The translations under genes were made by a program, and so were the position numbers. This document shows, one piece after another, positions 36,265 to 48,437 of a stretch of 64,000 nt of DNA. Origin of the DNA: Gibbula magus (lineage: Eukaryota > Mollusca > Gastropoda > Trochida > Trochidae); assembly GCA_936450465.1 (NCBI GenBank), contig OW388292.1:28532368-28596367 (forward strand), given 5' to 3'. The notes under the pieces were generated by a model. The model saw only the letters and a list, made by a program, of their open reading frames with translations, had not been told where the DNA came from and did no database searches. Each line of letters starts with the position of its first letter. The first letter of the stretch is position 1.

Positions 36265-36534
36265 ATGTTACCCACTACAGACAGAATAGAATTGTGGGAA
36301 CTAATTTCCTTTTTTCGCAGCATTTACAATCTTACTAAAGCTCCATTTCTACGTTTGGAGCTACAAATCCTTTGGGCAAAGGGGGTAGAATATGACCCAA
36401 AAGTCATCCTGGATTTGGAAACGGTATTAAACTTTAGGAATCTGCACTTGTTACACCTCAGGCGAATTTGTAAAATCGTTTCTTTTCCTGTGAGTGGATA
36501 CATAAAATTGTTGGATAGCCCGTTATTGTATTGA
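36265..36534 (+). CDS. Unrecognised 89-codon open frame (duplicate of 11201-11476)
   Basis: The frame begins MLPTTDRIELWELISFF and ends LLDSPLLY. It matches the unit A frame exactly across about 228 central bases, with changes only near both ends. No domain is recognised. Functional status is unclear for the reasons given for the unit A copy. Confidence 0.25.
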   Translation: MLPTTDRIELWELISFFRSIYNLTKAPFLRLELQILWAKGVEYDPKVILDLETVLNFRNLHLLHLRRICKIVSFPVSGYIKLLDSPLLY

Positions 36535-39500
36535 CCTAATGACACTCCAGAAAACATGTTTGAAGTCAGATTAGTCCAAATTTTCCTTTCTGGTCCTTCT
36601 CAGTCATATCGATTTCACTTCTCTGGTTGACTCGATATCGATTTAAGAAGTTTTCAACAGATGAGACTATCAGGCGTTCAGGCTTGTATCATTCATAACG
36701 CATCTTCAAAGAAATAATAATTGCATTTGTAATGTTATTCAAAAATGATTAAAGGAAATATCCAAATGCTTCCATCTATCAGGTTGTTTTGTTGAATAAC
36801 ACGTTGTGTAATAATCTGTTATAGATATCCTCGCTTTGTTTTCAAAATGAGCTTGTTTGTCGACCTTTATGTCAGGTCAGTGATATCTTTGAAGTAAATA
36901 CATACACAGAAGAGAAGGTAATCGATTGGTTTCAAACAACGGAAATCGAGTTTGATACTAAATCTGTCATAAGCGTGATAAACATGGTAATTTAAGTAAA
37001 TTAAGGGACATACATGTAGTTTAGTATTATGTATTTAATATACTATTCTGTACAACATAAATTAGAGAAACCTGCTACAGTGTGGTGACAGTTGGTCAAA
37101 CAGTATTGCGTGAACTGTTGCCATGATACTGCAGTAGGTAACACTGATGAGTAATACACATATATAATGTATGGGGTCAACCTTTTTCACTTAATATTTC
37201 GGATTTAGTTTCAATATATGATAAGTTAAGGATATTATTCTACTTCATATGAAATATGAAACGCTGCCATTTATTTTGAAAAGCTTCATGAAGTAACATG
37301 TAGAATGCCTTGAATGTAGTCTATAGCGTCAACGTTGTTCGTGTGCAACATTACTATAAACTTGTCAAAACCTTGATTAAAAACCTTAAGATGGAAGAAA
37401 AGATATTGAGCGATAAAGCTATATACATAAGTGTTACATTGGATACTTATAATTATATGTGAGGCGGGAGAAGAGCCACATCAAATCTCGTGACAAAATG
37501 GCAAATCTTCAGAAAAACCCACCCAGTTGATGTTACATACGAAAGTGTGTATTTTTATTATCTGTTTGTTTCACGTCGGAATGAAAAACACGTTATGTCT
37601 GGTTATAAAATGATAAAATGGTTAAAATGAAAGTATTAACCCTGCCAAGCAGTGTTCTTATCATAAAATATATTTGAAATTAACTTACCTGTTCAGAGGA
37701 ATTCTAATAAGTGTATCTCTTAATACTTGTAGTTTCAAAGATTCAAGGATCTAAGAAACGTATATTATATCTTCTAATCTATATCAAGGGAAGAGATCGA
37801 GTTGAGTCGAGAAACAGTTTTGCCGAAACCGACATGACAGTAGAGAAAAGAGATCCGTACTGTACCTAGATACGGATTGACTCTTTTTACACTTTAGAGC
37901 AAACATCAGGCTAACTCTCTAATTAAGACTATTTGAGAAATTATGAATAGAACATACATCCTCTATTTATTGCACTATTTATGGTAAATACAGTAACATC
38001 GAAATGCAGTAAATTCAATATTTATCACCATTGAAATCATATATTAGGTCATATGTTACTTTAATGTTGAACAAATAATGAGATGTAACTGCAATGAACT
38101 GTAACGCGAGAGTGTTTGAATGCGTCAAAAAGATTCACTCATATGAACGTCAAATTGCTCAGCAAGTGAATCATTAAGAATTGATTTTGAAACATGTTTG
38201 TAACAACTGTTGATGAACAAATCGTTTTAAATTGGTGTTGTAGAGTTGGCCAAACTTGAAAGGATCATAATTGACAACAACGACAAAAAATCATCTTGCA
38301 AACATTTGATCTTGTGACATGTAATGGATTTTTTTTATAACGATAACAGTTTTAAAACCTTTCATGCTTCCATAACATTATTCAATATAATGTTATCGTG
38401 TTAGAAACTGTCTTTGTTTCTTGTACTGTAAATGCTTCACAAATTTATATCTAATTATATCGATAGCTGTTATTTAAAAGTAATTTTCATTTATTATTCT
38501 AACCGTGTCTTCACAAACTTGACAAAGCATACCGTGTTCTCTTAATTCCTAATTTGCATCACAAACGAGTTAATTTCGATCGCATTTGAATTAAAATTCG
38601 TTTTCCACTTTGTACATGCACATTTGTCACAACAACTGCTTATCTACTTTAATAACAAATATACTGAACTCTAATGGTAATACTCAGTTGCTGTCAGTTA
38701 CCATGTAAGAGTATATTGTAACTTATTTATTACTTGTGAAACAAATCCATGTAACTGTTTTTGAAATGCTGACCCTATATGAATTAGTAAACACGTACGA
38801 TAAACGTTATTTAAAGTTTATCTTTTTATTAAAGTTTACAAAGATTAATGAGTTATGGTAACAGTGTTATTTATTTTATTATGTTTTAACGTTTCAATTT
38901 TTTTAATTTAATGTCTTCAGTAACGTGTCTGTCGTAAAATACATCAATTCAATTCAAATTCACGTTCTTAGAAATTTGTTCAGCAAATGAGAACATGTAT
39001 ATGTGTCCTTTTCGTTTGCTTGTTTTGTCAAAATTTAACAACTTCTACATTTAATCGATTAAATACGAGGCAAAACAGTATGACTCAAAATGAATGTATT
39101 AATATTAATAAACATTCAAACAACTAAGTTTGCAGTGTTAACGTTTTTGTTATCTTTGAAATTTGACCTTTGAAATTCAATAACAACAAACTGACGAACG
39201 TTTCACAAATTTGCATTTTGTAATTGATGTTTGCACCCAAGTTTTTGTCATTTATTTAACAATATCTAATATCACCTTTATATCCAAAGTGAACTAATTC
39301 AATTGAATAAAAATTTCAATAGTTGTCATGTATTTACAAACTTTTAAATGACTGTAAACGAAGTAGCACGAATTCAGTCACATCCAGATGATACAAATAG
39401 TAATGTATAACTAATATCTTGTCAATGCCATTATAACCAATCATTATTGAGAACATAATGCAGGAATCTAAATTTGTTAAAAGTGTTAAGATATGGTATG

Positions 39501-39984
39501 TGAAGGATATAAAATATATAGAGATTTTCTTTATGAAAGCCAATTATTAATTTGATGTTGTTCCAAAATGAGAATTTGTGAAATTAATGAAGTTATACCT
39601 AATGATGTTGTATTTTCCATTGTGGAGGAACTGTTGTTCATAATCATCAAATCGATGTTTTGTCTGAATAATAGTCGTGAGCTGTAACCAATGCTTTATG
39701 CTTATGCTTTACAAGTAAATTTATGTATACCTTGGAAGATTATTTCACAATACAGTGTGCTTTATTCACTCTTATTACGGCGATTTAGAGCGAATACGTA
39801 CAGGCCTATACCGAGACGATTATATTCCTTAAACCACTGGGACCGCTGGTACACTGTCACAACCTAGTAATTATCGTATTGGGGACAAATAAACATACCT
39901 GGTAAGTATTATATGTTGCCGGACTAAACTCGTTTTAAAGCTTGTAGTAGTACTTTGCACGACATTTCAGACGCGATAGATGAC

Positions 39985-40215
39985 GGGTCTGTGAAGTTAG
40001 CATACAGTTCCTTATTCCTTATTACTTATTCAAAATGTGAAGTTAGCAAACAGTTACTTATTCCTTATTCCCTATTCAAAATGTGAAGTTAGCAAACAGT
40101 TACTTATTCCTTATTCCCTATTCAAAATGTGAAGTTAGCAAACAGTTACTTATTCCTTATTCCCTTTTCAAAATGTGAAGTTGGCGAACAGTTACTTATT
40201 CCTTATTCAATTTTT
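39985..40215 (+). repeat. Left terminal repeats of the giant element (about 46-bp units)
   Basis: After the 17-bp tip, about five tandem copies of a unit with GTGAAGTTAGCAAACAGTTA and CTTATTCCTTATTCC follow. The right end carries six or seven in inverse orientation. Confidence 0.92.
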
Positions 40216-40555
40216 TTGCAATTCACACTTGTCCGTAGCTTATTATTAACTATTTAAGAATGCAAACAACAATAACGTTCTTCTCTTGTGTGCCGGTAGT
40301 TTAAAACTTAACACAGAAAGCCCACAGCGTTGTGCATAGCTGAACCGAGCGCTCCACGAGCTATAAATAGCACGCAGTCGATTCAACATGGCGTCGCTTC
40401 AATCTGTTGCTGTCCAAATCAAATCAAAGATAGCTTCCATGTCAGCACATAGCGATTTGAATACAATAAACAAATATTAAGTTTATCTCAAAAGTTCATG
40501 TGAGCTGTAACAATAGTTTATAAACGACGTGCTCCGCGAACATCGCAATAAAGGT
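40216..40555 (+). repeat. Left arm unique segment of the giant element
   Basis: This segment matches the reverse complement of 63335-63690 with scattered differences. It includes CCGAGCGCTCCACGAGC, a TATAAATA box and GATTCAACATGGCGTCGCTT. A 30-codon frame at 40388-40480 follows the TATA box, but the right-arm copy stops after nine codons, so I do not call a gene. Confidence 0.85.
40362..40369 (+). promoter_or_regulatory. TATA box in left arm, pointing inward
   Basis: TATAAATA lies in a GC-richer island (GCTCCACGAGCTATAAATAG) and about 20 bp before ATGGCGTCG. The identical box and surroundings occur in the right arm in inverse orientation, so the two would drive transcription toward each other through the arms. 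Confidence 0.5.
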
Positions 40556-42978
40556 CCATCTGAATCCGTTGCTGAGAGTGTGAAGTGAGTTACTTATTCG
40601 ATATTGGACATTTCTGTCGCTGGCACCCGTTTCACAATACATAGGTTTATATAAGAATCAGCACATGATAGCTCCGTCTCAAGGGTACATTTTAGCTATA
40701 AGAAAGTTTGGGTTACGGCGTTGAGCTAGCGCTGTGGGCTCGTCATATGTCAATCTGAATCCGTTGCTGAGAGTGTGAAGTTAGTTACTTATTCGATATT
40801 GGACATTTCTGTAGCTGGTACCCGTTTCAGAATACATAGGTTTATATAAGTATCAGCACATGTTAGCTCCGTCTCAAGGGTACATTTTAGCTATAACAAA
40901 GTTTTAGTTACGGCCTTGAACCAGCGCTGTGGGCTCGACATAGTCAATCTGAATCTGTTGCTGAGAGTGTGAAGTGAGTTACTTATTCGAAATTGGACAT
41001 TTCTGTAGCTGGTACCCGTTTCAGAATACATAGGTTTATATAAGTATCAGCATATGTTAGCTCCGTCTCAAGGGTACATTTTAGCTATAACAAAGTTTTA
41101 GTTACGGCCTTGAACCAGCGCTGTGGGCTCGACATAGTCAATCTGAATCCGTTGCTGAGAGTGTGAAGTGAGTTACTTATTCGATATTGGACAATTCTGT
41201 CGCTGGCACCCGATTCACAAAACATAGGTTTATATAAGAATCAGCACATGTTAGCTTCGTCTCAAGGATACATTTTAGCTATAACAAAGTTTTAGTTACG
41301 GCCTTGAACCAGCGCTGTGGGCTCGTCATAGGTCAATCCGAATCCGTTGCTGAGAGTGTGAAGTGAGCTACTTATTCGATATTGGACATTTCTGTAGCTG
41401 GTACCCGTTTCAGAATACATAGGTTTATATAAGTATCAGCATATGTTAGCTCCGTCTCAAGGGTACATTTTAGCTGTAACAAAGTTTTAGCTACGGCCTT
41501 GAACCAGCGCTGTGGGCGCGACATAGTCAATCTGAATCGGTTGCTGAGAGTGTGAAGTTAGTTACTTATTCGATATTGGACAATTCTGTCGCTGGCACCC
41601 GTTTCACAATACATAGGTTTATATAAGAATAAGCACATGTTAGCTTCGTCTCAAGGGTACATTTTAGCTATAACAAAGTTTTAGTTACGGCCTTGAACCA
41701 ACGCTGTGGTCTCGACATAGTCAATCTGAATCCGTTGCTGAGAGTGTGAAGTGAGTTACTCATTCGATATTGGACATTTCTGTAGCTGGTAACCGTTTCA
41801 GAATACATAGGTTTATATAAGTATCAGCACATGATAGCTCCGTCTCAAGGGTATATTTTAGCTATAACAAAGTTTTAGTTACGGCCTTGAACCAGCGCTG
41901 TCGGCTCGTCATAGTCAATCTGAATCCGTTGCTGAGAGTGTGAAGTGAGTTACTTATTCGATATTGGACATGTCTGTAGCTGGTACCCGTTTCAGAATAC
42001 ATAGGTTTATATAAGTATCAGCATATGTTAGCTCCGTCTCAAGGGTACATTTTAGCTATAACAAAGTTTTAGTTACGGCCTTGAACCAGCGCTGTGGGCT
42101 CGACATAGTCAATCTGAATCCGCTGCTGAGAGTGTGAAGTGAGTTACTTATTCGATATTGGACATTTCTGTAGCTGGTACCCGTTTCAGAATACATAGGT
42201 TTATATAAGTATCAGCATATGTTAGCTCCGTCTCAAGGGTACATTTTAGCTATAACAAAGTTTTAGTTACGGCCTTGAACCAGCGCTGTGGGCGCGACAT
42301 AGTCAATCTGAATCCGTTGCTGAGAGTGTGAAGTTAGTTACTTATTCGATATTGGGCAATTCTGTCGCTGGTACCCGTTTCAGAATACATAGGTTTATAT
42401 AAGTATCAGCATATGTTAGCTCCGTCTCAAGGGTACATTTTAGCTATAACAAAGTTTTAGTTACGGCCTTGAACCAGCGCTGTGGGCGCGACATAGTCAA
42501 TCTGAATCCGTTGCTGAGAGTGTGAAGTGAGTTACTTATTCGATATTGGACATTTCTGTAGCTGGTACCCGTTTCAGAATACATAGGTTTATATAAGTAT
42601 CAGCATATGTTAGCTCCGTCTCAAGGGTACATTTTAGCTATAACAAAGTTTTAGTTACGGCCTTGAACCAGCGCTGTGGGCTCGACATAGTCAATCTGAA
42701 TCCGTTGCTGAGAGTGTGAAGTTAGTTACTTATTCGATATTGGACATTTCTGTAGCTGGTACCCGTTTCAGAATACATAAGTTTATATATTAAGTTTCAG
42801 CATATGTTAGCTCCGTCTCAAGGGTACATTTTAGCTATAACAAAGTTTTAGTTACGGCCTTGAACCGGCGCTGTGGGCGCGACATAGTCAATCTGAATCC
42901 GTTGCTGAGAGTGTGAAGTGAGTTACTTATTCGATATTGGACAATTCTGTCGCTGGCACCCGTTTCACAATACATACG
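40556..42978 (+). repeat. 194-bp satellite array, left arm (about 12 monomers)
   Basis: The landmark CCGTTGCTGAGAGTGTGAAG recurs at steps of 194-195 bp (for example 40754, 40948, 41142 and 41337 for the preceding TCTGAAT). Each monomer contains CATAGGTTTATATAAG, CTCCGTCTCAAGGGTACATT and CAGCGCTGTGGGCTCG. The monomer also contains GTGAAGTTAGTTACTTATTC, which resembles a shortened terminal unit. Confidence 0.96.
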
Positions 42979-43200
42979 TAGCCTACATATGTAACAGGAT
43001 TACGTGCGTACGATTATGTACGTGCTTACGGATAGGCCTGTGTATGTGCCTACGCATGGATACGTACGTGCCTACGCATACGTATGTGCCTACGCATTCG
43101 TAAGTTAGTGCGTGCGTATGTGCATACGTCAGCAGATTAGGACCTACGTGCGTGCGATTGCGTTCTTGCGTACGCATTCGTACGTGCGTGTGTCCCTGTG
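42979..43200 (+). repeat. TACG/TGCG-rich degenerate minisatellite, left inner edge
   Basis: Phrases such as CGTACGTGCCTACGCAT, GTGCGTACGATT and GTGTCCCTGTGTGCGTAA recur. A related stretch lies at the inner edge of the right arm (58085-58615) in the same, not inverse, orientation. Confidence 0.85.
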
Positions 43201-43715
43201 TGCGTAAAGCCTGCTTAATATTAAAATGATTAAAATGTCAGACAATAACATAATTCAGTTCAATTATGTCAAATGTTTTATGTCAAAGGAATTAAACTTA
43301 ACGTTTCATAAATATTGATTTAAATATTTCTATAAGAAGAAAAAAATGTGATCGGAAAATGTGTAAATTTAAAAAATATACTGTATGCAATAAATATTTA
43401 CACAATTTAAAATATGTCCCGGCCAATATTTTATATACACAGATTACATAATATTTTGGGGTATCTGACATATTCTCTGACCAAATTTTGTTTTTAATTA
43501 TCTGGACTTATTTAATATTGATCATAACCTGAGGTCTCAAACATTGAGGTTAATTTTGTCAATCATATTTAATAAATAAACTTCGGTCATAAAAGGTAAC
43601 AAAGTGATAGAAATTAGTTATTTGATCTACTAAAATGATCTGTTAGGGTGCACTTGCACTTCTGCCACAGACGTCAGCTGTTTGATTTGTCTCCCTTAGA
43701 CTATCAATGTAGCGT
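43201..43715. other. AT-rich non-coding interior sequence
   Basis: I see no gene or recognisable repeat in this stretch. Confidence 0.5.
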
Positions 43716-44085
43716 CTGAACTGAACTGAACTGAACTTTATTACAAGAACTCAGGCTGCAAACTGCAGCATAAGAGTTACATACATATTTACATACATAC
43801 AGAAGAACAGAGAATATAAGGTCACAGCAATTAAATTAAAAGTAGAGACATTGTGAAGTTATGGACAATATTTTTTGAATAACGACATTATAATTTTACA
43901 GAACATTGACAGTTTTCTTAAAGTACCAAGCTTAGAAGTGTTAAAAAGGGAATTCATTTTGTATATATTTGGTTTAATATAATAATATTTATGAATATAT
44001 TTTTCTCTTTCGAACGTTAACTTTGGGCATATAAATAAATAATGACCGTCCCTTTGTTGTCTGCTGCACTGTGTTACCACTTACA
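43716..44085 (-). mobile_element. 5'-truncated LINE, only the ORF2 C-terminus and 3' end
   Basis: On the reverse strand, the frame 44080-43859 encodes DGHYLFICPKLTFEREKYI and onward to a stop. This is the H...C half of the C-terminal LINE knuckle and resembles the end of LINE-B ORF2 (DEIHYLFKCKAFETERRIYI). It is followed by the stem GCTGCA-GTT-TGCAGC (43755-43769), AATAAA (43737-43742) and a (GTTCA)n tail (43716-43736). It is a third LINE family in the window. No target duplication is clear. Confidence 0.8.
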
Positions 44086-44136
44086 GCTTGTCCAAACAAA
44101 TGAATTTTTCCGATCTACTTCGGCTATTTCCGACAA

Positions 44137-44144
44137 TGACGTCA
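44137..44144. promoter_or_regulatory. CRE-type palindrome TGACGTCA
   Basis: A perfect CREB/ATF consensus lies about 77 bp before the ATG at 44221. A second TGACG lies at about 44163. It is suggestive of a promoter for the putative gene downstream, but no TATA box or measured start supports it. Confidence 0.3.
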
Positions 44145-44220
44145 CATCATAGAGTCATTTCACTGACGCAACAAGCCAAGTGCGAGAGGAATCCAGACTT
44201 TCGGTTATAGATCTACCAGA

Positions 44221-44319
44221 ATGCCAGCCCAAAGCTATTCAAGGATGCCCGACATTCCACTGGTCAGCAAAGAAATTCAGCTGACAGCGACAGACCGACT
44301 TGCTCCACTTGAGTCAAAA
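44221..44319 (+). CDS. Possible first coding exon of the interior gene (low support)
   Basis: ATG at 44221 opens MPAQSYSRMPDIPLVSKEI and continues to LESK before GTTTGA, a weak donor. Sequence and composition look more protein-like than the surroundings, and it follows a CRE-type palindrome. Its phase does not match the 46590 exon in that exon's favoured frame, so either another exon intervenes, a frameshift exists, or this is chance. Confidence 0.2.
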
Positions 44320-45121
44320 GTTTGATCAAGACAAGAGAGGATCATGCCATTGGGATTGCACTTGGATGATAGGTGACGTATATTTTGATGTACAGTTGTG
44401 TCGGGTAAAGATACGCGGAGGGTACAGTAAAGATATACGCAGTCGCACTGGCAAAAAATAGAACATAAACAAATGTAGAGACTGTATTGACTCCAATTAT
44501 TGTTTGTTAGAATGATGTTGATTGACCAAAACAGTGACAAATTAGTAATTACTGAAAATTTAAATAAATTGCAACAAATAAGACATTATAAAACATTTTG
44601 CTCTATCCAATACCAAATGTCATAGGAAACCAAAATATCTCTGCTCTACTGCCATGTGTATGATATAATCAAACTCTGACTGCGTATAAATCTTTAACCT
44701 ACATTTAATTGTTGACCTATGGAAATAGGGGGGTAATAGTCATCTGATTACTTTCAGTGTCAATGTATTTAACAAGTCTACTTAAAATTTCTACATTAAT
44801 GGGATTAATAAAAGCCCAAACCTTCATCTTGAGATAGATTTTTGACATGTTTTTACAGGTCAGTTATCTCTTAGGTGCGTAGCTTTACCCGACAGCATTG
44901 TGCAGAAGCCTATACACGTATGCATGACATTCATGAATATGTTTAATAGTTCATTGTTAAAAAATAGATAGGCCTATACTTGAAAATAACTAGAATCTAG
45001 TTTAATTTTCAATACTGTTTTATTTCTCAAGTAAAATTTTCTTTTCAATTATCTGCCGTAAAAAAATTGTGACAGAATTATTCCGGTTCACCTAAAAAAA
45101 ATTTCGCAATGGACAATTTTT

Positions 45122-46455
45122 AGCTCATCAGGCCTGAAAGCCCCGGTGGGCTTAATTATGGCATGGCATGGCATGGCATGGTGTTTGGCGTCCATCCGTC
45201 CATCCGTCCGTCCGACGTCCATCTGTAAACTTTTCACTTTTTCATCTTCTTCTCCAGAACAATTAGACCTAGTTGACACTAATATTGTGTGCAGTCTTTA
45301 GCCAATGGAGATTCTAAGTTGTAGATTTGGTGACCCTGTGGCCCCAAATAAGGGCCTCATAGGCCATGACCTAAAAACCTGTTTTCATCTTCTTCTCCAG
45401 AACAAATAGACCTAGAAGGCTCTAATATTGTGTGCATAGTCTTTAGCCAATGGAGATTCTAAATTGTAGATTTGATGACCTGTGGCCCCAAATAATCCGA
45501 CCTGACCCCCTGTCAAATATGGGCGTGCCAGGGGGGTCCACCCTAGACTCTTTAAACAACTTCTCCTAAAAAAACATTTGATACAGAAAGTTACAATTTT
45601 CAGAATAGCATCTTTATAAACATGTAGATGTAGACAACTTAATTTGTTCATTTGGAAAAAATTCCTCCTCAAATATGGGCGTGGAAGGTTGTTTTTAAAC
45701 TCCTTTAATTTCACTCCAGGAACTAATAATGTTAAGAACCTAAAATGTGGCAAATCTCATCTTTGTATGAAGGAGACCAAGACTTGAAAGTTTCATACTT
45801 TTACCTCTTAAATTAAAAACGTCAGAGCTATTTTAAATTCAGGATTCTTTTACTTACCTTAGTTGGTTTAGTCAGTGTTGTACATAGGATTGCATAATGC
45901 TATAATTAGATACAAGAGGAACAGTGATATGGGGTATTGGGTTACAGTAAGCTGGTGTGGGTTAGGGGTAGGGGGGATAGAGGGTGTGGGATGGGGTTGA
46001 TTGGGGTCGGGTGGGTGAGGGCGGGGATGTTGACTGGGTGCATTTTTAGCTGCAAGCTAGTGTTTGTTTCATAGAAAGATGTTCTTTTTTGGTGTTTTGA
46101 AATTAATGGTTTGCATGTTTATGCTTTAAAGTTACTTTGTCTGAGCCTTCTTTTAACAGCATGTTGACTGCATTTAATAATTGAATGAACCTCCTATCTG
46201 GCAGAGTAAGTATTAAATTAAAAAATATATAATAAATTTTATTGAATTAGCAGTTAGTACCTGGTCTGTTTGTCTTACTTAGCAAATAGTCATCACATTT
46301 TGTGACCCTTGGTTTGTATGATAAAATACTTAAAACTATGAAGCATGCAAAAGGATAACAGAGCAAATGGTTCTATTTATTCAGATCTTCAATCTTAGAT
46401 AATAAATCATTCAAGTACTGTAGAGCTACAGAGACCATGGCTCTATTTTTTATAA
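45122..46455 (+). repeat. AGCTCATCA-family dispersed element, possibly interrupted
   Basis: It starts AGCTCATCAGGCCTGAAAG and contains GGCATGGCATGGCATGG and two internal units with ATTCTAAATTGTAGATTTG. The family's terminal phrase GAGCTACAGAGACCATGGC appears near 46428. The middle (about 45850-46400) does not match other copies and may be an insertion or a separate repeat. Confidence 0.5.
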
Positions 46456-46589
46456 TTGGCGATTATCTACTGTCCCATACGTAGAGCTAAAAGTACATTA
46501 CAGTGACGTACCAAAAGTATTGCAACAATATGTTTTCCTATAGGATCCCATGTTATCAAATACTTATGTCAATTCAATATTTGTTCCAG

Positions 46590-46697
46590 GTAATAAACGA
46601 CACTGTCGAAGGTCATCGCAGGACGGCGCCATAGGACCAGGGGAAACGAATCTTGAGTTGACAAGTTTCCACCTGCCTGCCAGCGTTACTGGGAGAG
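46590..46697 (+). pseudogene. Putative internal exon of a captured gene
   Basis: The acceptor TATTTGTTCCAG and donor GAG-GTGAGA bound 108 nt. One frame is open and gives NKRHCRRSSQDGAIGPGETN and LELTSFHLPASVTGRG, beginning with two bases of a split codon and ending with one. The other plausible frame is open for the first 14 codons and then reads CCA TAG, so a frameshift within the exon is possible. The end phase agrees with all four AG acceptors at 47603-47624. I do not recognise the protein. Confidence 0.4.
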
Positions 46698-47603
46698 GTG
46701 AGACTCAGAGAGCCCGCATTGAGTCAAAGACATCATTTCCAATGCCAGGTTTCATGTATTCAGACTTCATTTGTTGAATGTGTCAATTCATAAATTAATT
46801 GCGTGCAGTGAAATTCTGAAATAAGTTTTAAAATATTTGATTTGCAAACATTTTGGAAGTCAATTAACAACAATTAAGATATCATAAAATGTCATAAATT
46901 GTATTATTTGTAAATTCTAATAGAATAATGATATGTCAATATATCAAGGCATAAGGGTAGATGTGTGAAGGGTAATCTTCATATACCTTGACTTGTAAAG
47001 AATATCTATGATTTAAGTAATTAGTATAAATATAGCATTCTTTCATAATTAGAATATTCCAAGAAAGCATTTGCTAAATGGGCATCTCATCGATTTGGAC
47101 TTAGTCTTTTTCAAGGGTGTATTCGTTTCCGGAGCAGATCTCTAAAACTGTGTGACCAATCATTACCAAACTTGGTATACTGTCTCTCCATATCGTGTAG
47201 ATGTGCCTTTTGGGGGTTAGAGATAATTTAATTTTTTTTATTAATGTGGAGTTGATAGGTTATTTATTCAAGTTGAATTATACAGAGAACATTAATGGTG
47301 CTTTATGATAGTATTGTTTAGAGGTTTGGAGCATTTGAGGAAGGGGGAGACATCTGTTTTTACGGGTAAAAACACTTTCTAGTTTTTATTTCTCGTTATT
47401 AATGCAGTATTGAACTTAGTGCTTAGCATAAGTGAAAAATAAGGGTAATATGACTAAGTTGGATTGAAAGTTGGAGCGGGGGACATCACAGTGCATCACA
47501 TGCATATATTTCTAGTTAAAAACATAATTCTAATATTTCTTTGAGAGCATGAACATTTTGTAAAAATTCTGAAACTAATAATATACAATATGTGTATTTT
47601 TAG

Positions 47604-47775
47604 TTGCAGTACCTGCAGGCCCAGGTATAAACTAGATGGGTGCAAACGGTTCCAGTGGTCAGAATAACAAGGACAATACAGACAGACTCATGTTGACCCC
47701 TACAACAGTGAAGTGTTGTGAGAGGACGCTTATCAGAGGGATGATGACAGATTGTACCAGTCCTGACATGCTCAA
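47604..47775 (+). pseudogene. Putative internal exon of a captured gene, with an in-frame TAG
   Basis: A cluster of AG acceptors (47602-47624) precedes the sequence, and the donor AA-GTATGT ends it at 47775 with two bases of a split codon. In the phase set by the previous exon it reads through VPAGPGIN, then TAG at 47633, then SSGQNNKDNTDRLMLTPTT and CERTLIRGMMTDCTSPDML. The next exon at 56354 supplies the missing base and stays open to a natural end. The TAG would truncate the product, so the gene is called a pseudogene unless splicing starts beyond the TAG. Confidence 0.45.
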
Positions 47776-47935
47776 GTATGTTTATATTACTGTAGTCTGT
47801 TTAATATTATTGATCTGATAAAGCCAATATATGTCCTCATTTCTAGCTCATCACTCTCCAGAATTTACATTCGTATAAGCTAGAATCTTGTGTGTAGAAT
47901 TTGTGGTCAATTGACAATCTACATTGTAACTGACA

Positions 47936-48410
47936 TCAGGGCTAGAAACACTAGTCCTTCAGCCCGAGGCTAGTAAAAAAATACCTTTGGCTATCAAAAT
48001 TTGGATACTTCTAGCCCTGTGGGCCAGAACAATTTCTGAATCATATTCAGGGTTAGAAATTAACACTACCGTAGTCCTTCGGCCCGAGTCAAATAAAAAT
48101 GATGTCATGCTAGCAAATACTAGCTTCTGCTAGCCCTGTGGGCCTCTAAATATTCCTGAATCATTAAGGAAGACACAAAGTATGAGTAGAGATTCTTGTC
48201 TTTATCAGCAACTATGGGACATCAGATGTGAATGATTTAAGTGGGGAAAATACTTGCCTTTGTAGTTCAAACTTAAAATTCTATATCTGTTAGATTACTC
48301 GCAGATACTGGTTACTAGTGATACTCCTATTGGGCTAGTAAAAATCTGAACGACTAGCCCTGCAGACTACTTTATGTTTGAGGTTAGTTTTATACCCCTG
48401 CCTTTGAAAT
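47936..48410 (+). repeat. Dispersed repeat with GGGCTAG/CTAGCCCTG phrases
   Basis: CAGGGCTAGAAACACTAGTC at about 47938 and CAGGGTTAGAAATTAACACT at about 48047 begin two tandem copies of about 110 bp, each ending CTAGCCCTGTGGGCC. A partial third copy ends ACTAGCCCTGCAGAC near 48365. The terminal CAGGGCTAG and CTAGCCCTG are inverse of each other, suggesting a small MITE or SINE-like family. Confidence 0.6.
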
Positions 48411-48437
48411 ACTCAATCATAGCAAGCGACAATCATT

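Larger units (their letters stand above)
24655..39984. repeat. Tandem segmental duplication, unit B (resumes at 63949-64000)
   Basis: This is the second copy of the unit that begins at base 1. It is interrupted by LINE-B (27796-32772) and, at 39985, by the 24-kb inverted-repeat element; homology to unit A (14931-14973) resumes at 63949 and runs to the window end. Unit B lacks LINE-A: the sequence around 35704 reads straight through the LINE-A target site. The two copies differ by eye at roughly a few positions per hundred, with local expansions in B (an AG microsatellite and the TCCTAATTAGGA array). Within 36535-39975 only AT-rich non-coding sequence is seen. Confidence 0.93.

Noticed and set aside
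40388..40480. 30-codon frame after the left-arm TATA box
   Set aside because: The equivalent in the right arm stops after nine codons, so coding is not conserved.
42918..43177. Overlapping Tyr/Thr/Cys-rich frames on both strands
   Set aside because: They are translations of the TACG/TGCG minisatellite; the same applies to frames at 57984-58613.
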